A stretch of DNA of 64,000 bases from Pseudomonas fluorescens (GTDB taxonomy: Bacteria > Pseudomonadota > Gammaproteobacteria > Pseudomonadales > Pseudomonadaceae): positions 6,239,501-6,303,500 of the forward strand of contig NZ_CP078138.1 of NCBI RefSeq assembly GCF_019212185.1, written 5' to 3'. Position numbers and translations under genes: made by a program. The notes under the pieces are model-generated. The model searched no databases. It was not told the DNA's origin and was given only the letters and a program-made list of their open reading frames with translations. Below, in pieces: positions 38,796 to 47,715 of the stretch (positions within the stretch are counted from its first letter, which is position 1; each line of letters begins with the position of its first letter).

Positions 38796-39797
38796 TCAAT
38801 TCCAGCCAGCACGGTCCATCAAGCGAATGGCCTCGGCCTGACGCTTGCCCGCCACTTCAACCGGCAGGGCGTCCGGGACGAACTGACCCCAGGCGGCCAC
38901 TTCGGCCGACGGTTTCACGCTTGGGTTAGCTGGAAATTCCTGGTTGACGTCGGCAAAGATCTTTTGCGCCTCAGGCGTGGTCATCCACTCCACCAGCGCC
39001 TTGGCGGCTTCCGGGTGCGGTGCGTATTTGGTCAGGCCGATGCCTGACAGATTGACGTGCACGCCACGGTCAGCCTGGTTCGGCCAGAACAGTTTGACCG
39101 GCAGATTCGGGTTCTGCTGGTGCAGGCGGCCGTAGTAGTAAGTGTTGACGATACCGACGTCGCACTGCCCGGCGGCGATCGCCTGCATCACGGCGTTGTC
39201 ATCGGAGAACACGTCGGTGGCCAGGTTATTTACCCAACCCTTGATGATCGCTTCAGTCTTGGCTTCGCCATGGGTTTCGATCAGCGTGGCGGTCAGCGAC
39301 TGGTTGTAGACCTTCTTCGCCGTGCGCAGGCACAGGCGGCCTTCCCACTGTTTGTCGGCCAGGGCTTCGTAAGTGGTCAGTTCACTCGGCTTGACCCGGT
39401 CGGTGGAGTACACCAAGGTCCGGGCACGCAGGCTCAGGCCGGTCCAGGCATGGGATTTGGCGCGGTATTGCTGGGGAATATTGGCATCGATGGTTTTCGA
39501 GGTGAACGGCTGCAGGATACCCATTTGCTCGGCCTGCCAGAGGTTGCCGGCGTCGACGGTCAGCAGCAGGTCGGCGGTGGCGTTCTCACCTTCGGCCTTG
39601 ATGCGCTGCATCAGCGGCGCTTCCTTGTCGGTGATGAACTTCACTTTGACACCGGTTTTCTCGGTGTAGGCATCGAAGACCGGTTTGATCAGCTCGTCGA
39701 TGCGCGAGGAGTAGACCACCACCTCGTCGGCAGCCTGTGCCGTGGTGCCAATCAGGGTCAGGGCAAGGGCGGTCAGTAGACGCTTCGGTGCCAACAT
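38796..39797 (-). CDS. Iron(III) periplasmic binding protein (FbpA/HitA/FutA-like)
   Basis: 333-residue periplasmic protein that binds ferric iron for the ABC permease downstream. Signal peptide Met-Leu-Ala-Pro-Lys-Arg-Leu-Leu to Ala-Gln-Ala, then Val-Val-Val-Tyr-Ser-Ser-Arg, and the paired-Tyr motif Asn-Thr-Tyr-Tyr-Tyr-Gly-Arg-Leu used for iron contact in this family. First gene of a two-gene unit; a weak Fur-like palindrome lies at 39830-39850. Confidence 0.9.
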   Translation of the reverse strand: MLAPKRLLTALALTLIGTTAQAADEVVVYSSRIDELIKPVFDAYTEKTGVKVKFITDKEAPLMQRIKAEGENATADLLLTVDAGNLWQAEQMGILQPFTSKTIDANIPQQYRAKSHAWTGLSLRARTLVYSTDRVKPSELTTYEALADKQWEGRLCLRTAKKVYNQSLTATLIETHGEAKTEAIIKGWVNNLATDVFSDDNAVMQAIAAGQCDVGIVNTYYYGRLHQQNPNLPVKLFWPNQADRGVHVNLSGIGLTKYAPHPEAAKALVEWMTTPEAQKIFADVNQEFPANPSVKPSAEVAAWGQFVPDALPVEVAGKRQAEAIRLMDRAGWN

Positions 39798-39829
39798 GGG
39801 AGCGGTCTCTCGATAGCAAAAATGAGCCG

Positions 39830-39850
39830 AAATGATAAGGACTCACATTT
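39830..39850. promoter_or_regulatory. Possible Fur-like site upstream of iron binding protein gene
   Basis: AAATGATAAGG-ACTCACATTT holds an AATGATAA half-site and matched AAATG/CATTT ends. The match to a full Fur box is weak; the iron-transport context makes it worth noting. Confidence 0.3.
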
Positions 39851-39904
39851 ACCAGCTCAACCGATCCCTCCGCCGCACAAGTTACCAGATGTTGCGCGGC
39901 GCCC

Positions 39905-41128
39905 TCATGCCTTGGCCAGCTCCGGCAGATCGCCGCTCAAACCCAGGGCCTGACGCACAAACAGCGCCTTGGCCTCGGGCATCTGATCGACCATTTTCAA
40001 GCCGCTGTTGCGCAACCAGCGCACCGGCAAGGGATCGGCCTGGAACAAACGCTCGAATCCTTCCATCGCCGCCATCAACGCCAGGTTGTGCGGCATGCGC
40101 CGCCGCTCGTAGCGACTGAGCACCTTCACCTCCGCCAGCCGCTCGCCACGGCCGGCGGCTTGCAGCAGCACTTCGGCCAGCACCGCGGCGTCGAGGAAAC
40201 CGAGGTTGACGCCCTGCCCAGCAAGGGGGTGAATGGTATGCGCGGCGTCGCCGATCAGCGCCAGCCCCTCTGCCACGTAGCGCTTGGCATGTCGCTGGCG
40301 CAACGGCACGCAGAGCCGTGGATCAGCGCCGAGCACGCGACCAAGGCGCCCTTCGAAGGCACGCTCCAGTTCTGCGCAAAATGCTTCTTCGTCCAGCGTC
40401 ATCAGGCGTTGCGCCTGTTCGGGCGTCGTCGACCAGACAATCGAACACCAGTCGTGCTGACCGTCGCGCTCCAGCGGCAGGAACGCCAACGGGCCGTCGT
40501 CGGTGAAACGCTGCCAGGCGGTCATCTGGTGCGGTTGGGAGCTGCGCACGCTGGTGACGATTGCATGGTGTAGATAATCCCACTCCCGGGTGGCCACCCC
40601 GGTGAGGCGGCGCACCGCCGAGTTAGCGCCGTCGGCGGCAATCACCAGCGGGGCACGCAGGGTGCGGCCATCGGCCAGGGTCAGCAGCCAGTCATCGCCG
40701 GAGCGGCGCATCTGCTCCAGCCGCGCATTGGCCAGTAGACCCAGGTCGCAATCATGCAGGCGCTCGAGCAAAGCGTCCTGAACCACCCGATTCTCGACGA
40801 TATACCCCAGTGTCTCGGCGTGCACGCTGGCCGCCGAAAAGTGAATCTGACCGGTGCCGCTGCCGTCCCACACCTGCATGTCGGAGTACGGACTGCTGCG
40901 CCGCTTGAGCACACCGTCCCAGACGCCCAGACGCTCGAGAATCCGCTGGCTGGCGACGGACAACGCACTGACCCGCGGTTCGAAGGCCGATTGCGCATCA
41001 AAGGGTTTGACGCTCATCGGGCTGCCGTCGAGCAGCAACACTTCCAGGCCACTGTCCTGTAGCGCCAGTGCCAGGGCACTGCCGACCATTCCAGCCCCGA
41101 CAATCAGCAGATCTGCGCGCATGTCCAT
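39905..41128 (-). CDS. FAD-dependent ubiquinone hydroxylase, UbiI/VisC-like
   Basis: 407-residue flavoprotein monooxygenase of the UbiH/UbiF/UbiI family, which hydroxylates the ring in ubiquinone synthesis. Seen: Gly-Ala-Gly-Met-Val-Gly-Ser near the start (FAD Rossmann), Ala-Asp-Gly-Ala-Asn-Ser near residue 165, and Leu-Ile-Gly-Asp-Ala-Ala-His-Thr-Ile-His-Pro-Leu-Ala-Gly-Gln-Gly-Val-Asn near 285. The last of the ubiH-thioesterase-ubiI string; the exact carbon it hydroxylates is not certain. Start at 41128 or 41122. Confidence 0.9.
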   Translation of the reverse strand: MDMRADLLIVGAGMVGSALALALQDSGLEVLLLDGSPMSVKPFDAQSAFEPRVSALSVASQRILERLGVWDGVLKRRSSPYSDMQVWDGSGTGQIHFSAASVHAETLGYIVENRVVQDALLERLHDCDLGLLANARLEQMRRSGDDWLLTLADGRTLRAPLVIAADGANSAVRRLTGVATREWDYLHHAIVTSVRSSQPHQMTAWQRFTDDGPLAFLPLERDGQHDWCSIVWSTTPEQAQRLMTLDEEAFCAELERAFEGRLGRVLGADPRLCVPLRQRHAKRYVAEGLALIGDAAHTIHPLAGQGVNLGFLDAAVLAEVLLQAAGRGERLAEVKVLSRYERRRMPHNLALMAAMEGFERLFQADPLPVRWLRNSGLKMVDQMPEAKALFVRQALGLSGDLPELAKA

Positions 41129-41131
41129 GCT

Positions 41132-41617
41132 TTAAGCCTGTCTCGCTTGCGGCTTGAGCCGCACGTAAAGGGTTTTCTCGACCCGGGCAACCAGGGTGCC
41201 AGCGCCGTCGTGAATATCGATCCGCAATTGCGGCAGGTACTTTTCGCCATTGGCGGTGTGCTCGCGCACTTCGTCGAGCAGCCCCTGATCGATGCGAAAA
41301 CGGGCGAATACCGGCCCCTTGCCAGGGGAAATGAAGTCGATATCGGCCGACTTGTCCCAGACGATGTAGTCGCGCCCGAGGTTTTCCATGAGCATCAGCA
41401 TGAAAAACGGGTCGATCATCGAATACAGGCTGCCACCGAACTGGGTGCCCACGTAATTACGGTTGTACCAGCCCAGCCCCATGCTCACCTGGACATCGCG
41501 AAAGTCGTCGCTGATCTGCCGCACGCGCACGCCGGCACCGATATAGGGCGGGTAAAAGCACATCAGGATGCGCATCAACCGTGCCTTGCCGACTTTGCGG
41601 GTCAACCACTCAAACAT
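41132..41617 (-). CDS. DUF4442 / hotdog-fold thioesterase-like protein
   Basis: 161 residues resembling the DUF4442 hotdog family, with the Asn-Tyr-Val-Gly-Thr-Gln-Phe-Gly-Gly-Ser-Leu-Tyr segment near residue 52. Likely acts on a CoA or acyl-protein thioester, function unproven. It overlaps the ubiH stop by 8 bases (41610-41617) and precedes the ubiI-like gene by 3 bases, so it belongs to the same operon. The longer frame to 41932 lies inside ubiH and is rejected. Confidence 0.85.
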   Translation of the reverse strand: MFEWLTRKVGKARLMRILMCFYPPYIGAGVRVRQISDDFRDVQVSMGLGWYNRNYVGTQFGGSLYSMIDPFFMLMLMENLGRDYIVWDKSADIDFISPGKGPVFARFRIDQGLLDEVREHTANGEKYLPQLRIDIHDGAGTLVARVEKTLYVRLKPQARQA

Positions 41618-42797
41618 CCGGACGCGTCCCCAGGCCCATGGCCTGCCGGGCGAACCAGCGTTTGGCCGGTGGCAACAAGTCGAGGCCCAACAGGCCGATA
41701 TTGCGCCCCAGGGAAACCAGCGGCTGGGAGCTGCCGAACAGCCGCGTGACCTGATCGGAGAAGCCGACGGTGAGGTTCTGGTCGAGGCGTTGGCGCTCGC
41801 GATAAGCCTGCAGGGTAGCGAAATCACCCGGCATGTTGTCACTGGCGAGCAAGGCCTCAGCCAGGGCCAGGGCGTCGCGCAAGGACAGGTTGAAGCCTTG
41901 CCCGGCAATCGGATGCAGGCTGTGGGCGGCATTGCCCAACACCGCCAGATGCGGACGCACCTGTTCCTCGGCCTCGATCAGCGACAGCGGATACAAATGC
42001 CGTGCGCCGACCTGCTTGAGCGTACCCAGGCGGTACCCGAACACGCCCTGCAACTCACTGAGGAAACTGCGCTCATCCAGTGCCGCCAGGCGTTGCGCAT
42101 CCATGCCCAGGCGGGTCCAGACCAGCGCGCAGCGATTTTCCGGCAACGGCAACAAGGCCATCGGACCGTCATCGGTGAAGCGTTCGAAGGCCATGCCGTT
42201 GTGCGCTTCACTGGGGGTGATGTTGGCGATCAAGGCGCTCTGGTTATACGGACGCGACTTGACGCCAATGCCCAACTGCTCACGCAAGCCGGAACGGCCG
42301 CCGTCGGCCAAAACCGCCAGGTCGCACTCGAGACTGGTTTCATCATTGAGGGTCAACCGATAGCCGTCTTCCAGCGGCTCCATGCGCGTGACCTCGGCCG
42401 GGCAACGCCAACTGATCACGTCCTTGTCCAGGCCCTGCCACAGGCATTGGCCCAGCCAGGCGTTTTCCACCACGTAGCCGAGGGCCGGTACGCCCTCTTC
42501 CATCGCCGACAGACGGGCGGTGGAAAAACGTCCACGGTCAGACACATGAATCTGCTTGATCGGCTCAGCACGCCGCGAAATCGCCTGCCACAGACCCAGG
42601 CGCTGGTAAATCTGCTGCGCGCCGTAGGACAACGCCGAAGAACGCGCGTCGTAACTCGGTTGATAGCTGTCACCGGGAGCGAAGGGTTCGATCAGCACGA
42701 TCTTCCAGCCGCGCGCCTTGGCGCCCGCCTGCAAGGCTAACGCCAGACTGGCGCCGACCAGCCCGCCACCGATGATTGCCAGATTGACCCGGCTCAT
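41610..42797 (-). CDS. ubiH: 2-octaprenyl-6-methoxyphenol hydroxylase UbiH
   Basis: 395-residue FAD monooxygenase of ubiquinone synthesis. N-terminal Gly-Gly-Gly-Leu-Val-Gly-Ala-Ser-Leu-Ala binds FAD; Ala-Asp-Gly-Gly-Arg-Ser and Leu-Gly-Asn-Ala-Ala-His-Ser-Leu-His-Pro-Ile-Ala-Gly-Gln-Gly-Phe-Asn are the other flavin contacts. The ATG overlaps the pepP stop by 4 bases, making one pepP-ubiH-thioesterase-ubiI operon. Confidence 0.93.
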   Translation of the reverse strand: MSRVNLAIIGGGLVGASLALALQAGAKARGWKIVLIEPFAPGDSYQPSYDARSSALSYGAQQIYQRLGLWQAISRRAEPIKQIHVSDRGRFSTARLSAMEEGVPALGYVVENAWLGQCLWQGLDKDVISWRCPAEVTRMEPLEDGYRLTLNDETSLECDLAVLADGGRSGLREQLGIGVKSRPYNQSALIANITPSEAHNGMAFERFTDDGPMALLPLPENRCALVWTRLGMDAQRLAALDERSFLSELQGVFGYRLGTLKQVGARHLYPLSLIEAEEQVRPHLAVLGNAAHSLHPIAGQGFNLSLRDALALAEALLASDNMPGDFATLQAYRERQRLDQNLTVGFSDQVTRLFGSSQPLVSLGRNIGLLGLDLLPPAKRWFARQAMGLGTRPDV

Positions 42798-44128
42798 GCG
42801 ACCTGGGTCCGGGCAGCGGCCATCAACGTCTCGATCTCGGCGACCGTCTTCGGCACGCCATGGGTCAGGATTTCACAGCCTTGCTTGGTCACTACCACGT
42901 CATCCTCGATGCGCACGCCAATGCCGCGCCATTTCTTCGCTACGTTCTGATTGTCCGCAGCGATGTAAATCCCCGGCTCGACGGTCAGGGCCATGCCGAC
43001 TTCCAGCACCCGCCACTCCCCGCCGACCTTGTACTCGCCGACATCGTGCACATCCATGCCCAGCCAATGTCCGGCGCGATGCATGTAGAACGCCTTGTAG
43101 GCTTCGCTGGCTATCAACTCGTCGACCTCACCTTGCAGCAATCCCAGCTCGACCAGACCGGCGGTGATCACTTGCACCGTGGCTTCGTGTGCCTGATTCC
43201 AGTGCTTGTTCGGCGCAATCTGTGCGAACGCGGCTTCCTGCGCGGCCAGAACCAGCTCATAGATCGCCTTCTGCTCCGCCGAAAACTTGCCGTTGACCGG
43301 CCAGGTGCGTGTGATATCGCTGGCGTAACAGTCGATCTCGCAGCCGGCGTCGATCAGGACCAGGTCGCCGTCCTTGAGCTGCGCGTCATTCTGTTGGTAG
43401 TGCAGGATGCAACTGTTGCGCCCGGCGGCGACGATCGAGCCATAGGCCGGCATTTTTGCCCCACCCTTGCGGAACTCGTAATCCAGCTCGGCTTCAAGGC
43501 TGAACTCGTGCAAGCCCACTCGGCTCGCTTGCATCGCCCGGATATGGGCCTGGGCGGAAATCCGCGCGGCTTCGCGCATCACCTTGACCTCTGCCGCCGA
43601 TTTATACAGGCGCATGTCGTGCAACAGATGATCCAGAGCAACGAATTCGTTCGGCGGCTGGGCGCCGAGGTGCGCCTTGGAGCGAATCACGTTGATCCAC
43701 TCCATCAGGTGCCGGTCGAATTCCGCGTTACTGCCCATCGCCGAGTACACCCGGTCACGGCCTTCGATCAGGCCGGGGAGAATGTCGTCGATATCGGTAA
43801 TCGGAAAGGCATCATCAGCACCGAAATCGCGAATCGCGCCTTCCTGGCCGGCACGCAGGCCATCCCAAAGTTCGCGCTCGGCATTGCGCTCGCGACAGAA
43901 CAGGATGTACTCGCCGTGCTCGCGCCCAGGGATCAGGACAATGACTGCCTGAGGCTCCGGGAAACCGCTGAGGTATTGGAAATCGCTGTCCTGGCGGTAG
44001 ACGTGCTCGACGTCACGGTTGCGGATCGCCACGGCGGCGGCCGGCAGGATTGCGATGCTGTTGGGTTCCATCTGCGCCATCAGCGCCTTGCGGCGGCGGG
44101 TGTATTCCGATTTCGGGATATGAATCAT
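42794..44128 (-). CDS. pepP: Xaa-Pro aminopeptidase PepP
   Basis: Manganese-dependent M24 peptidase, 444 residues, releasing an N-terminal residue before proline. The metal ligands are visible: two Asp in Ile-Asp-Ala-Gly-Cys-Glu-Ile-Asp-Cys-Tyr-Ala-Ser-Asp-Ile-Thr, the His in Gly-His-Trp-Leu-Gly-Met-Asp-Val-His-Asp, and two Glu near the end (Thr-Val-Glu-Pro-Gly and Arg-Ile-Glu-Asp). I use the ATG at 44128 (Met-Ile-His-Ile-Pro-Lys); the frame is open to 44155. The gene order pepP-ubiH matches E. coli and Pseudomonas. Confidence 0.93.
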   Translation of the reverse strand: MIHIPKSEYTRRRKALMAQMEPNSIAILPAAAVAIRNRDVEHVYRQDSDFQYLSGFPEPQAVIVLIPGREHGEYILFCRERNAERELWDGLRAGQEGAIRDFGADDAFPITDIDDILPGLIEGRDRVYSAMGSNAEFDRHLMEWINVIRSKAHLGAQPPNEFVALDHLLHDMRLYKSAAEVKVMREAARISAQAHIRAMQASRVGLHEFSLEAELDYEFRKGGAKMPAYGSIVAAGRNSCILHYQQNDAQLKDGDLVLIDAGCEIDCYASDITRTWPVNGKFSAEQKAIYELVLAAQEAAFAQIAPNKHWNQAHEATVQVITAGLVELGLLQGEVDELIASEAYKAFYMHRAGHWLGMDVHDVGEYKVGGEWRVLEVGMALTVEPGIYIAADNQNVAKKWRGIGVRIEDDVVVTKQGCEILTHGVPKTVAEIETLMAAARTQVA

Positions 44129-44159
44129 GGGCAGATGGGCGTCCCTTTCCAGCAATGGA

Positions 44160-44720
44160 TTAATGCAGCGATGGCTTGGCAGCAGCCGGTTCGGCGGCTT
44201 TTTTGGTCTCGGTAAACAGCAGCAATGGGGCGACCCGCAGGTACTCCATGACTTCCATATAGTCGTTTTCGCCGTCGTCGGACTCTTCCAGAGCGTCCTG
44301 GACCTGGGAAATGGCCGAAAGGTCCTGCAACACTTCGGTGGCTTCGGTACTCAGCATGCTGCTGTCACGGCAGTTCAGGCCAAAACCGCTGAGGAAACCC
44401 TGGCACCACTCGCCCAGCGCGGCTGCACGCTCAGTGAGCGGCGCATCGTCGGTTGGCAACAGCAGGACCACGGTCATGTCTTCGCCGGTCAGCTCGCCCT
44501 TGACCATCTCCTGCAGGCCGATCAGGGCGTTGCGGACATTGTCATGCGGCTCGCTTTCGAGCAGTTCGGCGGCATCGATCAGCCAGCCTTCGGCATCAAA
44601 GCCGGCGCCGGCGCAGCTGCGGCCGAGCAACAGGCCGTGCAGTTCGGCAGGCGAGACAGGATGGCCGCTGGTTTGCAGCAGGGTGGCAAAGGCTTGGTAC
44701 GGAGAATTCTGAATGGGCAT
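44160..44720 (-). CDS. YecA/YgfB family (UPF0149) protein
   Basis: 186 residues. The typical N-terminus [15 protein letters not shown] and an acidic helical C-terminal half are seen. No catalytic motif. It precedes pepP, as ygfB does in E. coli, and may be co-transcribed. Role unknown, though YgfB in P. aeruginosa affects antibiotic resistance. Confidence 0.88.
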   Translation of the reverse strand: MPIQNSPYQAFATLLQTSGHPVSPAELHGLLLGRSCAGAGFDAEGWLIDAAELLESEPHDNVRNALIGLQEMVKGELTGEDMTVVLLLPTDDAPLTERAAALGEWCQGFLSGFGLNCRDSSMLSTEATEVLQDLSAISQVQDALEESDDGENDYMEVMEYLRVAPLLLFTETKKAAEPAAAKPSLH

Positions 44721-44784
44721 GGGTAGCTAGGCGCCAAGCGGCGCTATGTCTAGAATGAAGGCCTTGTATCCTACATCGACTCCC

Positions 44785-44811
44785 CTGTAGGAGCGAGCCT
44801 GCTCGCGATGT
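44785..44811. repeat. REP element
   Basis: TGTAGGAGCGAGCCTGCTCGCGATG, the same core as at 13836 and 7516, in the divergent gap between the YgfB and ZapB-like genes. Confidence 0.75.
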
Positions 44812-44884
44812 TAACGCCGAGCATCTGACACCACGCGGTGCGAGATCGCGCCTGAAGTCCGCCCCCCATCAGACAGTGAAGACA

Positions 44885-45094
44885 ATGGAAGACGACGACC
44901 TGCAAGCGCTGATGGCCAGACTCGAGTTGTTAATTACCCGAGTCGAGCAACTAAAGAGTCAAAACGGACTCTTACTAGCTCAGGAAAAAACCTGGCGCGA
45001 GGAACGCGCGCACCTCATTGAAAAAAATGAAATCGCCCGGCGTAAGGTCGAATCGATGATTTCGCGCCTCAAGGCCCTGGAGCAAGACTCATGA
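44885..45094 (+). CDS. TIGR02449 family coiled-coil protein (ZapB-like)
   Basis: 69 residues, almost all heptad-like coiled coil (Leu-Leu-Ile-Thr-Arg-Val-Glu-Gln-Leu-Lys-Ser-Gln-Asn). Small coiled-coil proteins of this family sit directly before zapA in Pseudomonas, and a cell-division role like that of ZapB is plausible but not shown. The ATG at 44885 (Met-Glu-Asp-Asp-Asp) is preferred over the GTG at 44876. Its stop overlaps the zapA ATG by 4 bases. Confidence 0.82.
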   Translation: MEDDDLQALMARLELLITRVEQLKSQNGLLLAQEKTWREERAHLIEKNEIARRKVESMISRLKALEQDS

Positions 45095-45408
45095 GTTCAA
45101 GCAATAGCGTCACCGTGCAGATCCTCGATAAAGAGTATTCGATCATCTGCCCCCAGGAAGAACGCAGCAACCTGGTGAGCGCCGCCCGCTACCTGGACGG
45201 CAAGATGCGCGAAATCCGCAGCAGCGGCAAAGTCATCGGCGCCGATCGCATTGCCGTGATGGCCGCCTTGAACATCACCCATGACCTGCTGCACAGCCAG
45301 GAACGACCGGACGTGCAGGCCAGCGGCTCGACTCGCGAGCAGGTGCGTGATCTGCTCGATCGCGTCGACCTGGTGCTCGCGTCCGATCAGGATGTAGGCA
45401 AAAGCTGA
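45091..45408 (+). CDS. zapA: Cell division protein ZapA
   Basis: 105 residues. N-terminal Val-Gln-Ile-Leu-Asp-Lys-Glu-Tyr (the ZapA globular head) and a C-terminal coiled coil starting near residue 60. ZapA binds FtsZ and bundles its filaments. The upstream overlap with the coiled-coil gene and the downstream 6S RNA-ygfA arrangement match other Pseudomonas. Confidence 0.93.
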   Translation: MSSSNSVTVQILDKEYSIICPQEERSNLVSAARYLDGKMREIRSSGKVIGADRIAVMAALNITHDLLHSQERPDVQASGSTREQVRDLLDRVDLVLASDQDVGKS

Positions 45409-45427
45409 TTCCTTGGGGTGGTTGCGG

Positions 45428-45433
45428 TATACT
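45428..45433 (+). promoter_or_regulatory. -10 element of the 6S RNA promoter
   Basis: TATACT lies 7 bases before the proposed 6S start. A -35 element is not clear. Confidence 0.6.
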
Positions 45434-45439
45434 CGCGCC

Positions 45440-45615
45440 ACTCCCTGGGGTGCTTGCCAGTTGACGATGTCCCTGAGCCGATTCGCACTACCCTGGAGGT
45501 TGCACGTTGGGCTGGTGTGCATGTCCGCTAGACGGAAAGCCTTAAAGCCTACTGCATCTTCCACCTTGAACTTTCGGGTTCAAGGGCTAAGTCAGCAGCG
45601 GTTCATCCGGGGAGC
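45440..45615 (+). ncRNA. ssrS: 6S RNA
   Basis: 6S RNA binds the sigma-70 RNA polymerase holoenzyme and inhibits it in stationary phase. It is identified by its place between zapA and ygfA, its size of about 175 bases, and a closing stem CTCCCTGG (45441-45448) with CCGGGGAG (45607-45614). The middle is expected to form the large bulge. The ends are approximate. It is probably co-transcribed with ygfA. Confidence 0.85.
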
Positions 45616-45704
45616 CTGATTCAAGCCGATGCCAGTTCATACTGGCATCGGCTTTTTACGATCACGCCCTTCTGGCGTATTCGACACTCGAACAGCCCAA
45701 GACG

Positions 45705-46328
45705 ATGACCGAACCTGCGCCGCTTTCCCGCCCGCAACTTCGACGCCAGTTGCGCAAGGCCCGCCGCGCACTGACCGGCCGCCAGCAACAGCAGGCCGCC
45801 CGCGGGCTGTATCGACAACTGGCGCAACATCCGTTGTTTCGCCGGGCCAGACACATATCCCTGTACCTGCCCACCGACGGTGAAATCGATCCGCGCCTGC
45901 TGCTGCGCGCCGCCCAGCGCCGGGGCAAGGCCACCTACCTGCCGGTGCTCAGCGCCTGGCCTCGGACCAAAATGGTCTTCCAGCGCATTCGTCCCGGCGA
46001 AAAACTGCAGCCCAACCGTTTTCGCATTCTCGAGCCGCGAGTCAACCCGGCGCGCCAGCGCAAGGTCTGGACACTGGACCTGGTGCTGTTGCCGCTGGTC
46101 GGTTTTGACGAGGACGGTGGGCGCCTGGGCATGGGCGGCGGTTTCTATGACCGCAGCCTGGCGTATCTGGAGCGCCGCAAAAGCTGGCGCAAGCCGACGC
46201 TGATGGGCCTGGCCCACGAATGTCAGAAAGTCGGGAAGCTGGCACAAGCCAGTTGGGATGTGCCGCTGCAAGGCACGGTGACCGATCGCCAGTGGTACGT
46301 TGCCGACCCGGCGATCCTTGACACTTGA
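45705..46328 (+). CDS. ygfA: 5-formyltetrahydrofolate cyclo-ligase YgfA
   Basis: 207-residue ATP-dependent enzyme that converts 5-formyl-THF into 5,10-methenyl-THF. The Arg-Lys-Ala-Arg-Arg-Ala start and the Asp-Glu-Asp-Gly-Gly-Arg-Leu-Gly-Met-Gly-Gly-Gly-Phe-Tyr-Asp motif (residues 138-152) are diagnostic. Located after 6S RNA, as in other gammaproteobacteria. Confidence 0.93.
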   Translation: MTEPAPLSRPQLRRQLRKARRALTGRQQQQAARGLYRQLAQHPLFRRARHISLYLPTDGEIDPRLLLRAAQRRGKATYLPVLSAWPRTKMVFQRIRPGEKLQPNRFRILEPRVNPARQRKVWTLDLVLLPLVGFDEDGGRLGMGGGFYDRSLAYLERRKSWRKPTLMGLAHECQKVGKLAQASWDVPLQGTVTDRQWYVADPAILDT

Positions 46329-46331
46329 ACC

Positions 46332-46478
46332 TTAGCGCTTGAAGGGCTGGATCTGTTGCGCGACTTCGATCGGTGCATCGGTCTTGTTGGCCCACAGGCT
46401 CTGTGCGTAACCGGTCGTCACCACACCCAGACCAAACACGATCACCAGTACCCAGAGTAAATCCGGCTTGCGTTGCAT
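46332..46478 (-). CDS. Small membrane protein, 48 residues
   Basis: Too short for the usual cut-offs. It reads Met-Gln-Arg-Lys-Pro-Asp-Leu-Leu-Trp-Val-Leu-Val-Ile-Val-Phe-Gly, with one hydrophobic segment at residues 7-25 and a short polar tail ending in Pro-Phe-Lys-Arg. It starts at ATG 46478, with a weak ribosome site, and ends with TAA at 46332. It is convergent with ygfA, 3 bases past its stop. The single hydrophobic segment and clean stop suggest a real small protein of unknown role. Confidence 0.55.
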   Translation of the reverse strand: MQRKPDLLWVLVIVFGLGVVTTGYAQSLWANKTDAPIEVAQQIQPFKR

Positions 46479-46675
46479 CGATTGCCCCCCTCAAGGCGTG
46501 TCACACACGATGTCAGCAGCCGTGTCCATTCCAGGCCGTGCTTGCCGCGTCTTGCTTAAAAGTCCGGCATTTTGCGGTAACGTGAGGCGACACGCAAACA
46601 CTGGCGTCAACCGACCGTCGGTTTGTCATATATTTACCCTTATCCTTCGCGCCCCCTTCTTTTGGAGCATAAAAG

Positions 46676-47125
46676 ATGACCTATTGGCTGATGAAATCCG
46701 AGCCCGACGAGCTCTCAATCAAAGGCCTGGAAAAGCTCGGCGAAGCCCGTTGGGACGGGGTTCGCAACTACCAGGCACGGAATTTCCTGCGAGCCATGGC
46801 GGTGGGTGACGAGTTTTTCTTTTATCACTCAAGCTGCCCCGAGCCGGGTATCGCCGGGATCGGGCGGATCATCGAAGCCGCCTACCCGGACCCGACGGCG
46901 CTGGAGCCCGAGAGCCACTACTTCGACCCCAAGGCCAACGCTGAAAAGAACCCTTGGAGTGCGATCAACGTCGCGCACGTGGAAACCTTTCCCAAGGTGC
47001 TCAGGCTCGACTACCTGAAGCAACAAAGTGCCCTGGAACAGATGCCCCTGGTGCAGAAAGGCAGCCGGCTTTCGGTGATGCCGGTCACCGCCGAGCAATG
47101 GGCTGCCGTACTTGCATTGCGCTGA
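46676..47125 (+). CDS. EVE domain-containing protein
   Basis: 149 residues, whole-length EVE domain (Met-Thr-Tyr-Trp-Leu-Met-Lys-Ser-Glu-Pro-Asp-Glu start; Trp-Asp-Gly-Val-Arg-Asn-Tyr-Gln-Ala-Arg-Asn). EVE domains belong to the PUA-like fold and bind modified bases; this type resembles human THYN1. It could sense modified DNA or RNA, but no restriction genes are near. Widespread in bacteria. Confidence 0.9.
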   Translation: MTYWLMKSEPDELSIKGLEKLGEARWDGVRNYQARNFLRAMAVGDEFFFYHSSCPEPGIAGIGRIIEAAYPDPTALEPESHYFDPKANAEKNPWSAINVAHVETFPKVLRLDYLKQQSALEQMPLVQKGSRLSVMPVTAEQWAAVLALR

Positions 47126-47149
47126 TGGAGCATTAGCGCCCGTCGGCCC

Positions 47150-47557
47150 TTACTGAATGATCAGGTTGTTGAACAACAGATCCTCGACCATCGGCTTGCC
47201 GGTTTCGTCGTTCATGACCTGCTGGGTCTGCTTCAGGGCTTCCTGGCGCAGTTTTTCCTTGGCTTCGACGTTGTTCATGGTTTCGCTGGTCTGCTGGTTG
47301 AACAGCGCGACCAGTTGATTACGGATCAACGGCTCATTGGCCTTGACCGCCTTGGCCGCCTCATCGCCGGTGACACGCAACGCCACGTCGGCCTTGTAGA
47401 CCTTGAGCTTGGGCGTGCCGTCCAGGCCGTAATTGCCCACGAACGGCGGGCTCAGGCTGATGTAGCTGACTTTCGGCGCCGCACCCTCTTTGGCTTCTTC
47501 GCCCAGTGCTGCCATAGGCAGAGACAGGGCCAGCATCAACATGATCCACGCTTTCAC
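47150..47557 (-). CDS. FliL-like protein, orphan
   Basis: 135 residues. Signal-like N-terminus ([36 protein letters not shown]) then a FliL domain (Tyr-Lys-Ala-Asp-Val-Ala-Leu-Arg-Val; Arg-Asn-Gln-Leu-Val-Ala-Leu-Phe; Glu-Lys-Leu-Arg-Gln-Glu-Ala-Leu). FliL sits in the flagellar basal body and affects stator function. No flagellar genes are close. I chose the GTG at 47557, with AAGGAG upstream, over the in-frame ATG at 47620 which has no ribosome site. Confidence 0.82.
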   Translation of the reverse strand: MKAWIMLMLALSLPMAALGEEAKEGAAPKVSYISLSPPFVGNYGLDGTPKLKVYKADVALRVTGDEAAKAVKANEPLIRNQLVALFNQQTSETMNNVEAKEKLRQEALKQTQQVMNDETGKPMVEDLLFNNLIIQ

Positions 47558-47715
47558 AATTCGCTCCTTATCCGGTTGGCGGCCTAGCATAGCGATCCAC
47601 CCACGCCAGCCCAAGCGCAAAGCTTATGGCCGACTATCAGGGTGGGGCATGCTCGTTGACCCGTTGACTCACACACCTACACTTATCGGCCATCACTCCC
47701 AAAGGAATAGCCCTG

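Noticed and set aside
39830..39850. A confident Fur box upstream of the iron-binding protein gene
   Set aside because: Only half-site similarity and weak end symmetry; kept as a low-confidence site only.
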